This document shows positions 27,472 through 35,847 of a DNA stretch of 64,000 nt, piece after piece. The notes below the pieces were generated by a model, which was not told where the DNA came from, ran no database searches, and saw only the letters and a program-made list of their open reading frames with translations. This DNA comes from Athalassotoga saccharophila. GTDB lineage: Bacteria > Thermotogota > Thermotogae > Mesoaciditogales > Mesoaciditogaceae. The stretch is from positions 837,501 to 901,500 of the forward strand of contig NZ_AP019551.1 of assembly GCF_009936215.1 (NCBI RefSeq). Direction: 5' to 3'. Made by a program: the position numbers and the translations under genes. Position 1 is the first letter of the stretch. Every line of letters starts with the position of its first letter.

Positions 27472-28155
27472 TCACCCCATAAAAAATCTTCCAGCCATTA
27501 CAGCGATTACGCCTATCTCTTCCGTCGCACCGAGAGTGTCTCCGGTAAATCCTCCGATCAGACGATCGGAAAGAAATTTCATCCCCACAACGCACACAAG
27601 GCCTATGATAAGAGAAAGTACTATCCTTGGGAAAAAGCAAAATGGAATCAAATAAATGCTCGATCTTATCAAACTCGAAAGTTTTACCGGAAAGATCGAG
27701 GCGCCAAGTCCTTCATTTCTTGCCGGTTTTGAAATGTAGGCGACAAATACCATGGCGTATCGCCCGAATACCGAAGCGGCAAGAATTGTCATGAATGAAG
27801 ATTTTTCCAAGACAAAGGCAAAGATCATCATGTAAAGCACTCCTATCAATATGGCCATAGGACCTGAATTGCCCATCTTCATTATTTCCATCTTTTTTGA
27901 TCTATTCTTTTGTGAAAGAAATGCATCGGCCGTGTCGAGAAGGCCATCGAAGTGAAAAGCATTGAAGATCATGTAGTTTATCAAAATTCCGAGTATTGTC
28001 ACAGGCCAGGATCTTCCGGCAAGATAGAATATCAAAATGTAAAGGCCTCCTGAAAGGTACCCTACCGCCGGAAAATCTCCGACAACTTTTGAAGGTTCGA
28101 TATTCACCCTTACGGGAATTTTAGATAAAAATCCTATGGCTCCGAGTATTCTCAT
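27472..28155 (-). CDS. cobS: Adenosylcobinamide-GDP ribazoletransferase
   Basis: Membrane enzyme of 227 residues that joins AdoCbi-GDP and alpha-ribazole (phosphate) to form adenosylcobalamin (phosphate). The family signature NAFHFDGLLDTADAFLS with acidic metal ligands is present, followed by SGPMAILIGVLYMM; about six membrane helices. Start overlaps cobU by four bases. Its acceptor nucleotide is probably provided by CblS. Confidence 0.93.
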   Translation of the reverse strand: MRILGAIGFLSKIPVRVNIEPSKVVGDFPAVGYLSGGLYILIFYLAGRSWPVTILGILINYMIFNAFHFDGLLDTADAFLSQKNRSKKMEIMKMGNSGPMAILIGVLYMMIFAFVLEKSSFMTILAASVFGRYAMVFVAYISKPARNEGLGASIFPVKLSSLIRSSIYLIPFCFFPRIVLSLIIGLVCVVGMKFLSDRLIGGFTGDTLGATEEIGVIAVMAGRFFMG

Positions 28156-28637
28156 TTTACCTTCAGAGGTATTCCCGCAACCATGAGATATACCTCGTCT
28201 GCCACCTTTGCGAGATTTTGATTGAGCCTTCCAAGCATTTCAACGTAGGCACGCGTTGTTTTTTCTGCCGGTATTATTCCCATTCCAACCTCATTTGAGA
28301 TTACGATCTCATTTCCATTCAGGGCATTCATAAATTTTCTTATCCTTTCTTCGATATTTGCGTTGTGAAAAAGAAGATTTCCAAGCCATGTAGTCATGCA
28401 ATCAATAACACAAACATCGTAATTTTTCGTTAGATCAAGTATTCTGTCTATTTCGATTGCTTCCTCAAATGTATCGAAAAGATCACCGCGTTCTCTTTTG
28501 TGCCTTTCAATTCTTTCTCTCATTTCATCGTCGAAACCCTCTCCCGTCGCCAAAAATGCCCTCTTTTCTTTTTTCATTGCAATTTTAAGGGCGAAATCAC
28601 TCTTTCCAGATCTTTCTCCTCCCGTTATTAAGATCAT
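28152..28637 (-). CDS. cobU: Adenosylcobinamide kinase / guanylyltransferase
   Basis: Bifunctional CobU/CobP of 161 residues. The P-loop is GGERSGKSDFAL at the N-terminus; VIDCMTTWLGNLLF and VISNEVGMGIIPAEKTTR are the other family motifs. It activates adenosylcobinamide (phosphate) to the GDP form used by CobS. Four-base overlaps link it to the genes on both sides. Confidence 0.94.
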   Translation of the reverse strand: MILITGGERSGKSDFALKIAMKKEKRAFLATGEGFDDEMRERIERHKRERGDLFDTFEEAIEIDRILDLTKNYDVCVIDCMTTWLGNLLFHNANIEERIRKFMNALNGNEIVISNEVGMGIIPAEKTTRAYVEMLGRLNQNLAKVADEVYLMVAGIPLKVK

Positions 28638-29593
28638 TTGATCACCCTCTTTATCGCATCGAAAAGTCTATCATTCTCTTCTTTTTTTCTGACGGCCACG
28701 CGTATCCATTCGGGCAATCCGAAACTTTCGCAATTTCTTACGTGTATTCCAATCCCATCGAGGATTTTTTGCGCCTCATTTGCATTTCCCACCTTTAACA
28801 TTCCAAAGTTTGCATCGGTCTGAATGCCTATTTCTTTGAATCTAACCGCTTCCTGTCTTATCATTTTGATGCTTTCTTTTAGAAATCTTTCGTCGTCTTT
28901 TAAGAGAAACTCGATGAACGCGTATCCACAACTTCCAATGGCCCAAGGCAAACGATTAGATTCGAAAAAACTCATCATATTTTTGTTTTTAACGTATCCG
29001 ACCCTTATTCCGGGCATACCGTAAGATTTGGTGAATGTACGAACAATGATAACGTTGGGATGATCGATCTTCCATCTTTTTTCTTCTTCGACAAAGTCTA
29101 TAAAGGCTTCATCGAGAACGAATAAGATTCCTTTATCGGCGAGAGATTCCACGTCTTTTTCAACGCGAAAATACTCTCCCGTCGGATTATTTGGATTTCC
29201 CAAAAAGATCACTGTGCGATGAACTTTGGAAAGAGCCATGGCTATCTCAAAAGTGCTATCGAGATCGATTCTTGAATCCCTTGGAGGAATTTTCACGATG
29301 TCCATACCGGAGACTCTTTCATACTCTCCGTAAGATGGACAAGGAATTATAACCTTTCTCCCTTGGATCATACGGCCAATAATCGAAAATGCCTCAGTCG
29401 CGCCGGCAGTTACAACGGTATCCCATCCAAATTTTTGGCGAAATCTTTCTTCTATCCATTCAATGTATGTATATCTGTTCGAAATCTCCTCGCACCTTTT
29501 AAAAAGTGCCTCTTTCCATTTCGGTGTGTATGGATTTACGGAGATCGAAAAGTCTATTGAATTTTCATTCATTGTACCGCCATGCTTTTCCAA
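28634..29593 (-). CDS. cobD: Threonine-phosphate decarboxylase CobD-like aminotransferase
   Basis: Fold-type I PLP enzyme of 319 residues. The start MEKHGG followed by IDFSISVNPYTP matches the CobD/CobC entry sequence; PLP-binding features are FLGNPNNPTGEY, LDEAFIDF and the Schiff-base lysine in TFTKSYGMPGIRVGY. CobD makes (R)-1-amino-2-propanol phosphate for the nucleotide loop, used by CbiB next to it. A histidinol-phosphate aminotransferase is the main alternative, but the operon context and the N-terminal HGG favour CobD. Confidence 0.85.
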   Translation of the reverse strand: MEKHGGTMNENSIDFSISVNPYTPKWKEALFKRCEEISNRYTYIEWIEERFRQKFGWDTVVTAGATEAFSIIGRMIQGRKVIIPCPSYGEYERVSGMDIVKIPPRDSRIDLDSTFEIAMALSKVHRTVIFLGNPNNPTGEYFRVEKDVESLADKGILFVLDEAFIDFVEEEKRWKIDHPNVIIVRTFTKSYGMPGIRVGYVKNKNMMSFFESNRLPWAIGSCGYAFIEFLLKDDERFLKESIKMIRQEAVRFKEIGIQTDANFGMLKVGNANEAQKILDGIGIHVRNCESFGLPEWIRVAVRKKEENDRLFDAIKRVIK

Positions 29594-30463
29594 TTATCTC
29601 ACCACCATGATTATTGTAAAGAAAGAGATTATAATCAAAACTGACATTGCGTAAAATTTAAGTCCCCTTTTTATGTCTTCGATAACCGGAATTCTGCCAT
29701 CGAATCTGTAAACTCCGATCTTCTCAAAACTAACTCCGAGTAATCCTGCAAAGGCGCTCATGGGATAGGTTCCATTTATCTTAATGGGGCCATATTTGAA
29801 AATGTACTCAAAAGCCCTTCTTGGATTGAAGATTGCAAAAAAGGTTGCGGTCAGCCTTGATGGAATGAAATTCATCGCATCGTCAAGTCTTGCCGCAGGT
29901 TTTCCAAACCATTCAAATCTTGGAGTATGATATCCGACCATTGCGTCCATGGTATTTATGACCCTGTAGAGTAGAGCACCGGGCATTCCAAACAGAGTGT
30001 AATAGAAGAGGGGACCGGTTATGGAATCGGAGGTGTTTTCTGAAAGACTCTCGAGAGAGGCGGATATAAGATGCCACCTGTCGAGTTTTGAAGTGTCCCT
30101 GCTCACTATCATTGAGACGGCCTTCCTCATTTTTTCTTCATCTTCGACATCACATCTTTTTACGTGTTCGTAAAGACCGCGGATCGAAAAGGTCGATTTA
30201 AGAATGAAGGCTTGAACTATAATTCCCGCGATCCCGGGCACCATCATTGTAAGGATGCCGACCGTAAACCATATCGTGCAATTGGTTACAAGCATGAATA
30301 GTCCGTACATGAATTGCGATCTTGGAGTCTTTCCATTTTCAAAGTATTTGACGATCTTTCCCATCCATACGACCGGATGGACGACATTTGGGTATTCACC
30401 AATTAGAAGATCTATTCCAATCGCGATCAAAAAAGCATAGATGTTAGGCGTAAAAAAGTTCAT
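29594..30463 (-). CDS. cbiB: Adenosylcobinamide-phosphate synthase
   Basis: Integral membrane protein of 289 residues (CbiB/CobD of the aerobic naming) that attaches aminopropanol phosphate to adenosylcobyric acid. Motifs: DLLIGEYPNVVHPVVWMGK at the N-terminus, RDTSKLDRWHLISASLESLS and SDSITGPLFYYTLFGMPGAL in the middle, and DDAMNFIPSRLTA. Starts inside the last codons of cbiP (four-base overlap). Confidence 0.94.
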   Translation of the reverse strand: MNFFTPNIYAFLIAIGIDLLIGEYPNVVHPVVWMGKIVKYFENGKTPRSQFMYGLFMLVTNCTIWFTVGILTMMVPGIAGIIVQAFILKSTFSIRGLYEHVKRCDVEDEEKMRKAVSMIVSRDTSKLDRWHLISASLESLSENTSDSITGPLFYYTLFGMPGALLYRVINTMDAMVGYHTPRFEWFGKPAARLDDAMNFIPSRLTATFFAIFNPRRAFEYIFKYGPIKINGTYPMSAFAGLLGVSFEKIGVYRFDGRIPVIEDIKRGLKFYAMSVLIIISFFTIIMVVR

Positions 30464-31890
30464 ATCAATTCCTCTATGCGTTTAACGTCTATATTTGATT
30501 CGAATACATCTGTGAATTTGTCTATCTCTTCGATAATCGAGAAGGCTTTCAATGTTTTGGGCTCAAGTTTTTTTGAAGCGCGAAGGATATTCAAAAACTC
30601 TTGGGTAAAATCGAAATTCCTAAAAAGGCCATGAAAGTAAGTGCCAAAGATCCTTCCTTCTATGTATCCATCTTCGTAATCTGTCTCTTTACCGTTGACA
30701 CGTTTAACCTGAGCGAAAGGATGACTGTCTCGGGTAATGGATATGCCGTGGTGGATCTCGTATCCTTCTATTTTTATGGATTTTCCGGTCAAATTTTCGA
30801 TACCCTCAAGATTGGATGTTACCTTTTCGGGACGAAATTCAGTTATAACTGGCAATAAGCCAAATCCTTTCACACATTTTTTCGCATCGCGAAGTTCCTC
30901 TCCGAGCATCTGGTATCCTCCACATATTCCAACGATGTATGAACCTCTTTTTGCGGCATTTTTAATCTCGATATCTAATTTTGAATTTTTCACCCATTCA
31001 AGATCCTCGATGGTCATCTTCGTTCCGGGTATGATTATTATGTCCCCGTTTAGAGGACCGGATTGAACGAACCGCAAATTGGTATTCCATATCAATGGAT
31101 CGAAATCGTCGAAATTGGATATATGTGGAAGGCGGATAATATCCACATTCAGATCTTTTCCACTCGAAGATCTCCATTCGATCATCGAATCTTCTTCTGG
31201 AAGTTTGTGATTTACATATGGCATAACTCCAAAAAAATCTATTCCGTACCTTTTGGCGATAATTTCCGGATAATTTCCAAGCAGGGATTTGTCTCCCATG
31301 AATTTGTTGAAAAGGTATCCTCTCACAAGGGATCTTTCATCTTTTTCGAGCAATTCCATGGTACCCACTATTTGTGCAAAGGATCCTCCTCTTTCTATGT
31401 CCGTCACAAGGATGACAGGAATGTTGAAGGCCTTCGCAATACTCATGTTCACTATGTCTCTTGATTTCAGATTTATTTCAACAGGACTTCCCGCCCCTTC
31501 GACGATGACGATATCATGGGTTTTGATTAGATCGCCTAAAGATTCGAGAGAACGTGACAAAAATTCTTCTTTTTTCGAATACATATAATCGCGCGCATTT
31601 ATATGTCCGTAAGGTTTGCCCAAAAAGATGATCTGGGATCCATCGATTTCTGGCTTTAAAAGAATTGGATTCATTTTAACGGAAGGAGGCTCTTCGCATG
31701 CTATAGATTGAAGGTACTGCGATCGTGACATCTCTCCTCCCTCGACGCTGACGGCAGAATTCAAAGACATATTCTGGGATTTAAAAGGTGCAACGCTTAA
31801 ACCTTTTCTTTTGAAGTGCCTGCACAATGCCATTGTGATAAGAGATTTTCCAGCGCCAGATGACGTCCCCTGAACCATCAGAGTTTTCAT
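30460..31890 (-). CDS. cbiP: Cobyric acid synthase
   Basis: Glutamine-dependent amidase of 476 residues (CbiP/CobQ) that converts adenosylcobyrinic a,c-diamide to adenosylcobyric acid. The N-terminal dethiobiotin-synthetase-like ATPase has VQGTSSGAGKSLIT and VAPFKSQNMSLNS; the C-terminal class I glutamine amidotransferase has the catalytic Cys in IVGICGGYQMLGE and the His in GTYFHGLF. It is the only amidation step encoded here; no corrin-ring synthesis genes are in the window, so it may act on salvaged cobyrinic-type corrinoids or on ring precursors made elsewhere. Confidence 0.95.
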   Translation of the reverse strand: MKTLMVQGTSSGAGKSLITMALCRHFKRKGLSVAPFKSQNMSLNSAVSVEGGEMSRSQYLQSIACEEPPSVKMNPILLKPEIDGSQIIFLGKPYGHINARDYMYSKKEEFLSRSLESLGDLIKTHDIVIVEGAGSPVEINLKSRDIVNMSIAKAFNIPVILVTDIERGGSFAQIVGTMELLEKDERSLVRGYLFNKFMGDKSLLGNYPEIIAKRYGIDFFGVMPYVNHKLPEEDSMIEWRSSSGKDLNVDIIRLPHISNFDDFDPLIWNTNLRFVQSGPLNGDIIIIPGTKMTIEDLEWVKNSKLDIEIKNAAKRGSYIVGICGGYQMLGEELRDAKKCVKGFGLLPVITEFRPEKVTSNLEGIENLTGKSIKIEGYEIHHGISITRDSHPFAQVKRVNGKETDYEDGYIEGRIFGTYFHGLFRNFDFTQEFLNILRASKKLEPKTLKAFSIIEEIDKFTDVFESNIDVKRIEELI

Positions 31891-31892
31891 AT

Positions 31893-32396
31893 CTACACCT
31901 CTATGCCTATCCTTTGTTGGACTCCCTTAGTGTAATAATGCTTTATCTCTTTCATTTCGGTAACAAGATCTGCAATCTCGATGATTCTATCTGTTGCGTA
32001 TCTGCCCGTCAAAACGATTTCAGTTCTTTCAGATCTTGAATTTACCAGATCGATGACATCACTTTCTGACAAAAGTTTAAGGTACACGGCAATGTTTATC
32101 TCGTCGAGAACAACGAGATCGTATTTGCCGCAAGAAACTTTTTCTTTAGCATGATTGAGAGTATTCAAGGCCGCCTCAACATCTTCTTCTGAGGGCTTAC
32201 CTATTATGAATTCTGGCCTTCCTCCCTGAAAAAATTCTATTCCAAGTTTTTCAAAACTTTTCATCTCGCTTGTGTACCTTCCCTTCACAAATTGAATGAA
32301 TGAGACATTTAACCCGGCACCAAAGGCCCTCATTGCAAGTCCTATTGCGGCAGTCGTTTTCCCTTTTCCATTTCCCGTGTAGACATGAACGTACAT
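31893..32396 (-). CDS. cobA: Corrinoid adenosyltransferase (CobA/BtuR type)
   Basis: ATP:cob(I)alamin adenosyltransferase of 167 residues. The modified P-loop is VYTGNGKGKTTAAIGLAMRA; VLDEINIAVYL carries the Walker B-like acidic pair, and VLTGRYA is conserved. The ATG at 32396 is preferred because AAGGTG lies six to seven bases before it; the in-frame GTG at 32405 sits inside that site. First gene of the operon, directly after the riboswitch and its terminator. Confidence 0.93.
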   Translation of the reverse strand: MYVHVYTGNGKGKTTAAIGLAMRAFGAGLNVSFIQFVKGRYTSEMKSFEKLGIEFFQGGRPEFIIGKPSEEDVEAALNTLNHAKEKVSCGKYDLVVLDEINIAVYLKLLSESDVIDLVNSRSERTEIVLTGRYATDRIIEIADLVTEMKEIKHYYTKGVQQRIGIEV

Positions 32397-32410
32397 TTCG
32401 ATCACCTTCT

Positions 32411-32442
32411 ATCAAAAATTAAAGGCCGACAAAATGTCGGCC
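32411..32442 (-). terminator. Riboswitch expression platform: intrinsic terminator
   Basis: Minus strand hairpin GGCCGAC-ATTTT-GTCGGCC (32442-32424) followed by TTTAATTTTT. It lies between the cobalamin aptamer and cobA, so high cobalamin would stop transcription before the operon. Confidence 0.82.
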
Positions 32443-32479
32443 GATCTCCCTTTTCATCGTGCCAATGCCACGAATTTTT

Positions 32480-32619
32480 TAACAGGCAGGTCTTCTGGCT
32501 TCCGGCTCAAATCTGCGCCTTCCCGTTTCCAGTGGCATATGCAGATCCTATCTCCGGTTACAGCGGCGGGCCCGCGTCGGTCTTTCACCGAACTTCCCTT
32601 TTAAACAATGTACCTGTTA
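32480..32619 (-). promoter_or_regulatory. Cobalamin (adenosylcobalamin) riboswitch
   Basis: Minus-strand aptamer bounded by P1 halves TAACAGG (32619-32613, reading as given on the RNA) and CCTGTTA (32486-32480). Inside are the class hallmarks: GGGAAGTTCGGTGAAAGACCG, GCCGCTGTAACCGG, the B12 box TATGCCACTGG, and AGCCAGAAGACCTGCC at the 3' side. It controls the operon cobA-cbiP-cbiB-cobD-cobU-cobS-cblS-cblT. Confidence 0.95.
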
Positions 32620-32626
32620 TAAATCG

Positions 32627-32632
32627 ATTATA
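32627..32632 (-). promoter_or_regulatory. -10 element of the cobalamin operon
   Basis: Consensus TATAAT on the minus strand, seven bases upstream of the riboswitch P1 stem. No clear -35 hexamer. Confidence 0.6.
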
Positions 32633-32660
32633 CAACAAAGTCTAAATTACAAAACCCTTT

Positions 32661-33143
32661 TTAGAACGCAAGTCCAAGTCCTCCTTCAACACCGAATTTC
32701 TTTGAAGGCGTGAATCCCTGAATGAAGATCAGTTCTGAAGCACCGGCAAAGATCTGGATTCCTCCAAGAGAGAATTGCACACCTCCTCTGGCATAGAAAG
32801 AGTCCTGCTTTATATTTATCGAAGTGCCTAAAATCGAGATCACAGGAGCAACACCTGCGTATATTGACAAATTTCCCATTGGAATGCAAAGGTACACGGA
32901 TGGCATTATCTGAAACGATGTGAAATTTCCCGCAAACAGCGCATCATTTTCGATCATGGCCGCGATCTCAAAACCTATCAAACTTTCGCCTATCGATCGA
33001 ATCGTCGCACCAATCCACACAGTGGAGGATGTTGGCATCTCTATTGCTCCAAAAATCCCCACGCTTGTTTTAGAAAAGCCTGTCGTTGATATACCAAGGA
33101 TCAAAATTGAGACCAAAATGGTAAAAAGGATATACTTTTTCAT
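32661..33143 (-). CDS. Hypothetical exported beta-barrel-like protein
   Basis: A 160-residue exported protein with a signal peptide (about 1-24, ending GFSK). The rest alternates hydrophobic and polar residues with many glycines in short strands (SIYAGVAPVISILG, FYARGGVQFSLGGIQIFAGA) and ends in GGLGLAF, a terminal phenylalanine as is usual for outer-membrane barrels. I do not recognise a family. The ATG at 33143 follows AAGGTGGTGA; the in-frame GTG 12 bases earlier lies within that site. Co-transcribed with the VWA lipoprotein. Confidence 0.65.
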   Translation of the reverse strand: MKKYILFTILVSILILGISTTGFSKTSVGIFGAIEMPTSSTVWIGATIRSIGESLIGFEIAAMIENDALFAGNFTSFQIMPSVYLCIPMGNLSIYAGVAPVISILGTSINIKQDSFYARGGVQFSLGGIQIFAGASELIFIQGFTPSKKFGVEGGLGLAF

Positions 33144-33156
33144 CTCTATCACCACC

Positions 33157-33780
33157 TTAATAAAGGTATATCCTGCCAGTTACGGTTTTTATCAGCGAGT
33201 TGTATATTGCAAGAAGATCGGAAGAACTCGGAGCGTAGTAATACTTTCCTCCGGTCTGAGTCGCTATATTTTGGAGTACAGTCGAATTTATACTTGATCC
33301 AAGTCCAATTGTGAAGATCGGTATCTTTAAACTTTTTGCGTAACCTATCACATCACTTGACGTGTGCGTCGAAGCGTTGTCCCCACCATCTGTCATGACT
33401 ATCAAGGCCTTGACGTTGCCCGCCGGCTGGCCGCTTAAATCCGAAAGGCCCTGATAGATCGCGTCATATAGAGCCGTTCCCGAAGGATTTACGCCGGCTC
33501 CACCGACCTTTGTCAAGAGCACAGGAGGACTTACAAAACCGTTGGATTCGTTGATTACATTTTCACCGAAGGCTATGTACTCTCCTCTATCCATCGATTG
33601 CATGTACCCTATAAAGGTTTTGACGGCAGTTTCCATGTTGCTTATCGCCGTAGTTGGCATACTTCCACTGTAGTCGTTGACAAAAGAGACACTTAGCATG
33701 CTTTGCGTCAGATTAACGCACCCCGAAAGCAGAAATGTCACACCCGCAATTGCGAAGATCAAAATGAGGTACTTCTTCAT
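33157..33780 (-). CDS. VWA-domain lipoprotein
   Basis: Predicted lipoprotein of 207 residues: signal peptide with lipobox LLSGC (Cys21), then a von Willebrand A domain filling the rest. The metal-binding MIDAS residues are present as DYSGS (Asp36, Ser38, Ser40), Thr in PSGTALYDAI and Asp in MTDGGDN. So it should bind a divalent metal and an unknown protein ligand at the cell envelope. It is followed by a barrel-like protein gene 13 bases downstream. Its maturation would use Lnt. Confidence 0.88.
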   Translation of the reverse strand: MKKYLILIFAIAGVTFLLSGCVNLTQSMLSVSFVNDYSGSMPTTAISNMETAVKTFIGYMQSMDRGEYIAFGENVINESNGFVSPPVLLTKVGGAGVNPSGTALYDAIYQGLSDLSGQPAGNVKALIVMTDGGDNASTHTSSDVIGYAKSLKIPIFTIGLGSSINSTVLQNIATQTGGKYYYAPSSSDLLAIYNSLIKTVTGRIYLY

Positions 33781-33880
33781 TGTACCATCCCCCTTACTTA
33801 TTAGTTCGTCTTTTTCCCCCCGAAGGATTTTTGATTTACAGAACTGTGCGTGGGATTAAAAATCAATTAAATCAACATTA

Positions 33881-33908
33881 ATTATATATTCTAAAAACAT
33901 TATAACAA
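33881..33908 (-). promoter_or_regulatory. Promoter of the VWA lipoprotein gene
   Basis: Minus strand: -35 TTGTTA (33908-33903), 16-base spacer, -10 TATAAT (33886-33881). The leader of about 95 bases is AT-rich. The region 33781-33947 holds no gene. Confidence 0.55.
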
Positions 33909-33947
33909 TGTAAAATTAATAAAAAATTACAATTTATTTATGATCGA

Positions 33948-34589
33948 TCAAACTTCTTCTTTCGCCACGTATTTAAGAAATATCCTCGATACGGCAAAAC
34001 TCAACGCGATCCCGATCACTAAATCGGCTATGTAATGCTGCTTGACAAGTACCGTTGAAGCCACGATCAAGACAGTCCATACGACCACGGGAATACCTAT
34101 AACCTTACTAACACGAATCCAGTGAAATGCCATCAGAGCGGACAGAGAGGTGTGGAGGCTGGGAAAATCGTTGTAAGGATTGTCCACTGAATAAACATTG
34201 ATTATCATCTTTGTGAAAATATCTTCTCCAGTCAGATGTGGCCTTAGAACGAATGACTGGGCAAAAAAGTAGAAGGTGTAGCTTACAAACCACACAACTA
34301 TCATTGAAAGCGCAACAGATTTAAAGATACGTATTCTGAAGCACAAAAAGGCAATGAGAGATGCGTAAATGAAATAATTCAAAGACACGTAGGGAATCAC
34401 GAATGGAGGAATGATGGGTATGAGATCATCAATGTAGGACTTCATGAAGATCAAATTTGGACCGTGGTTAAGTACTTCGTAGATTTGATTTGTTAAGTAA
34501 AGTGCAATTATAAGGATCAAAGAAAACAAGATATTTTTCCATCCCGAATAAACGACACCATGCCTTACCTGATTTTTTAACCATCCCAT
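33948..34589 (-). CDS. PAP2-superfamily membrane phosphatase/transferase
   Basis: Integral membrane protein of 213 residues with about six helices and the PAP2 acid-phosphatase motifs: a divergent first motif, then DFPSLHTSLSALMAFHW and KQHYIADLVIGIALS with the catalytic histidines. The arrangement resembles the AUR1/inositolphosphoceramide-synthase or PAP2_3 branch, so it may be a phosphatidic acid phosphatase or a lipid phosphotransferase. The ATG at 34589 follows GGGGGG; an in-frame ATG 45 bases upstream has no ribosome site. Confidence 0.8.
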   Translation of the reverse strand: MGWLKNQVRHGVVYSGWKNILFSLILIIALYLTNQIYEVLNHGPNLIFMKSYIDDLIPIIPPFVIPYVSLNYFIYASLIAFLCFRIRIFKSVALSMIVVWFVSYTFYFFAQSFVLRPHLTGEDIFTKMIINVYSVDNPYNDFPSLHTSLSALMAFHWIRVSKVIGIPVVVWTVLIVASTVLVKQHYIADLVIGIALSFAVSRIFLKYVAKEEV

Positions 34590-34674
34590 TTTATTTCCCC
34601 CCTTAATCATTTTCTTTATTATATACTCAATCAACCTTAAGAATCATCCATTCTTCAAGCACGTAACATGCCAC

Positions 34675-34719
34675 GCGCTTGTTTTTGCTGTTCACCAATC
34701 TTGGCACGCATCTTGCTAA
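34675..34719 (+). repeat. 45-bp intergenic repeat, copy 1
   Basis: Identical over 45 bases to 35932-35976. Begins GCGCTTGTTTTTGCTGTTCA and ends CGCATCTTGCTAA. Each copy lies upstream of a small secreted-protein gene of the same locus (34755 and 36045). Contains TTGGCA and TTGCTA but no matching -10, so a promoter role is unproven. Confidence 0.9.
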
Positions 34720-34754
34720 ATTAATTGGGGATAAAAAGAAAGGGGTGAGAAAAT

Positions 34755-35315
34755 GTGAAAGGCATTTTTTGGATTATGTTTTTTTGCCTGCCAGTACTTA
34801 TTTTTGGCGAGACCATTTCGATATACAAATACGATGAAACAAGTGCAACATGGATTTTGGTAAATCAAATTTCAATTGCAAGTGCCCAGGCAAGCGGGAT
34901 TTTCACAACGACCATGATCTCGGGCAATGTCGGAGGATTTATACCGATAAGTCTATGGCAATCTCGGTATGGAAGGATAGAGATGAAAGTGGAAATAACG
35001 CAATCTTTGACTGCAAGGATTTCTTTCAGCCCATACACTGATATAAGCGCGAAGGTGAACGGTGGATGGATAACTGACGATCTTTACGTAAGTCTTAAAT
35101 CCAACGACTCGCTTAATTTCGATTATGCGGTCTCGAGAAATGATGTATCTCACCATCTTACGGCTACTTCACCCGTTCAGCAAAGTTTTTCCGGTAAATT
35201 CGAAAGAATAAGAATGACAACGGGCAACCATGAATTGTACCTGTATCTTGGTTATCAAGAATCTGTCTTTGTCGGTCCGATTATAGTCGACACTTACGTG
35301 GTGCCGGACATATAG
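34755..35315 (+). CDS. Small secreted protein, paralogue family member 1
   Basis: Exported protein of 186 residues: signal peptide about 1-18 (cleavage near FGE), then beta-rich sequence without cysteines. Family unknown to me. It shares a layout with the proteins at 35329 and 36045: a SIYKYDETSATWILVNQ opening like IFTWNTTQNSWVQV of the third, a central V-x-(I/V)-(T/S)-Q pattern leading to a strand pair, and a C-terminal strand. GTG start at 34755 after AGGGGTGAG; the ATG one frame off is followed at once by a stop. First gene of the envelope locus. Confidence 0.65.
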   Translation: MKGIFWIMFFCLPVLIFGETISIYKYDETSATWILVNQISIASAQASGIFTTTMISGNVGGFIPISLWQSRYGRIEMKVEITQSLTARISFSPYTDISAKVNGGWITDDLYVSLKSNDSLNFDYAVSRNDVSHHLTATSPVQQSFSGKFERIRMTTGNHELYLYLGYQESVFVGPIIVDTYVVPDI

Positions 35316-35328
35316 GGGGGATGGAAAG

Positions 35329-35784
35329 ATGATCAAATACATGATTCTGATTTCTTTGATCCTGTCGTCGATCGCCTTTGCCAACAATGCAACTTCAACA
35401 GTTTACGTCTCGATTCAGTACACGTCGATAAATATTCACGTTAACATGCCTGGTCAGTGGATGATTGGAGATATGCAAATACAAATGGATGTAGATCATG
35501 CACCGATAGATATCGAATTTGCCGCAAGTGGAAATCTTACTTCTGGCACAAACTCAATACCTACTTATTACCATATTTACGATGGGAACAACACATCTTA
35601 CGTTCCAAGTCAGCCTCTTAATTCAAACGCTTGGCAAACTCCTTCCGAGTTAAACTCATTCAGCATGACGCGCGGAATTGGAAATCATATCTTCAAGATA
35701 TGGTTTGCGATGGACGTTTCACGATCTGTGCCTAAAGGGATATATACCTGCTGGATTCAAATGAGCATAGCGCCCCATCCATAA
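35329..35784 (+). CDS. Small secreted protein, paralogue family member 2
   Basis: Exported protein of 151 residues with signal peptide about 1-18 (ending IAFA). Mature part begins near TSTVYVSIQYTSINIHVNMP, the best conserved stretch of the family (compare IYISIQYLNYIMHVDIPG at 36045), then a Gly/Asn/Ser-rich middle and a C-terminal strand ending KGIYTCWIQMSIAPHP. It lacks the N-terminal module of the other two, so it is a short form. SD AGGGGGG upstream of ATG 35329. The ending (kGxY, strand, P) recalls WxL-type surface domains, but that is only a hint. Confidence 0.65.
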   Translation: MIKYMILISLILSSIAFANNATSTVYVSIQYTSINIHVNMPGQWMIGDMQIQMDVDHAPIDIEFAASGNLTSGTNSIPTYYHIYDGNNTSYVPSQPLNSNAWQTPSELNSFSMTRGIGNHIFKIWFAMDVSRSVPKGIYTCWIQMSIAPHP

Positions 35785-35787
35785 TTT

Positions 35788-35847
35788 TGGAAAGGACTTT
35801 CCAAAAATGGAAAATGCTTTCCAGAAATGGAAAGGACTTTCCACGTG
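35788..35847 (+). repeat. Three tandem 20-bp palindromic units
   Basis: Units at 35788, 35808 and 35828, each with an inverted repeat of the form TGGAAA-n-TTTCCA: TGGAAAGGACTTTCCAAAAA, TGGAAAATGCTTTCCAGAAA, TGGAAAGGACTTTCCACGTG. They start three bases after the stop codon of the preceding gene. Could form small hairpins in the mRNA or bind a dimeric protein; no T-run, so not a classic terminator. Confidence 0.9.

Noticed and set aside
28634-29593. Histidinol-phosphate aminotransferase
   Set aside because: The N-terminal HGG and the position inside the B12 operon favour CobD.
35788-35847. Short CRISPR-like array
   Set aside because: Units are contiguous without spacers and no cas gene is near.
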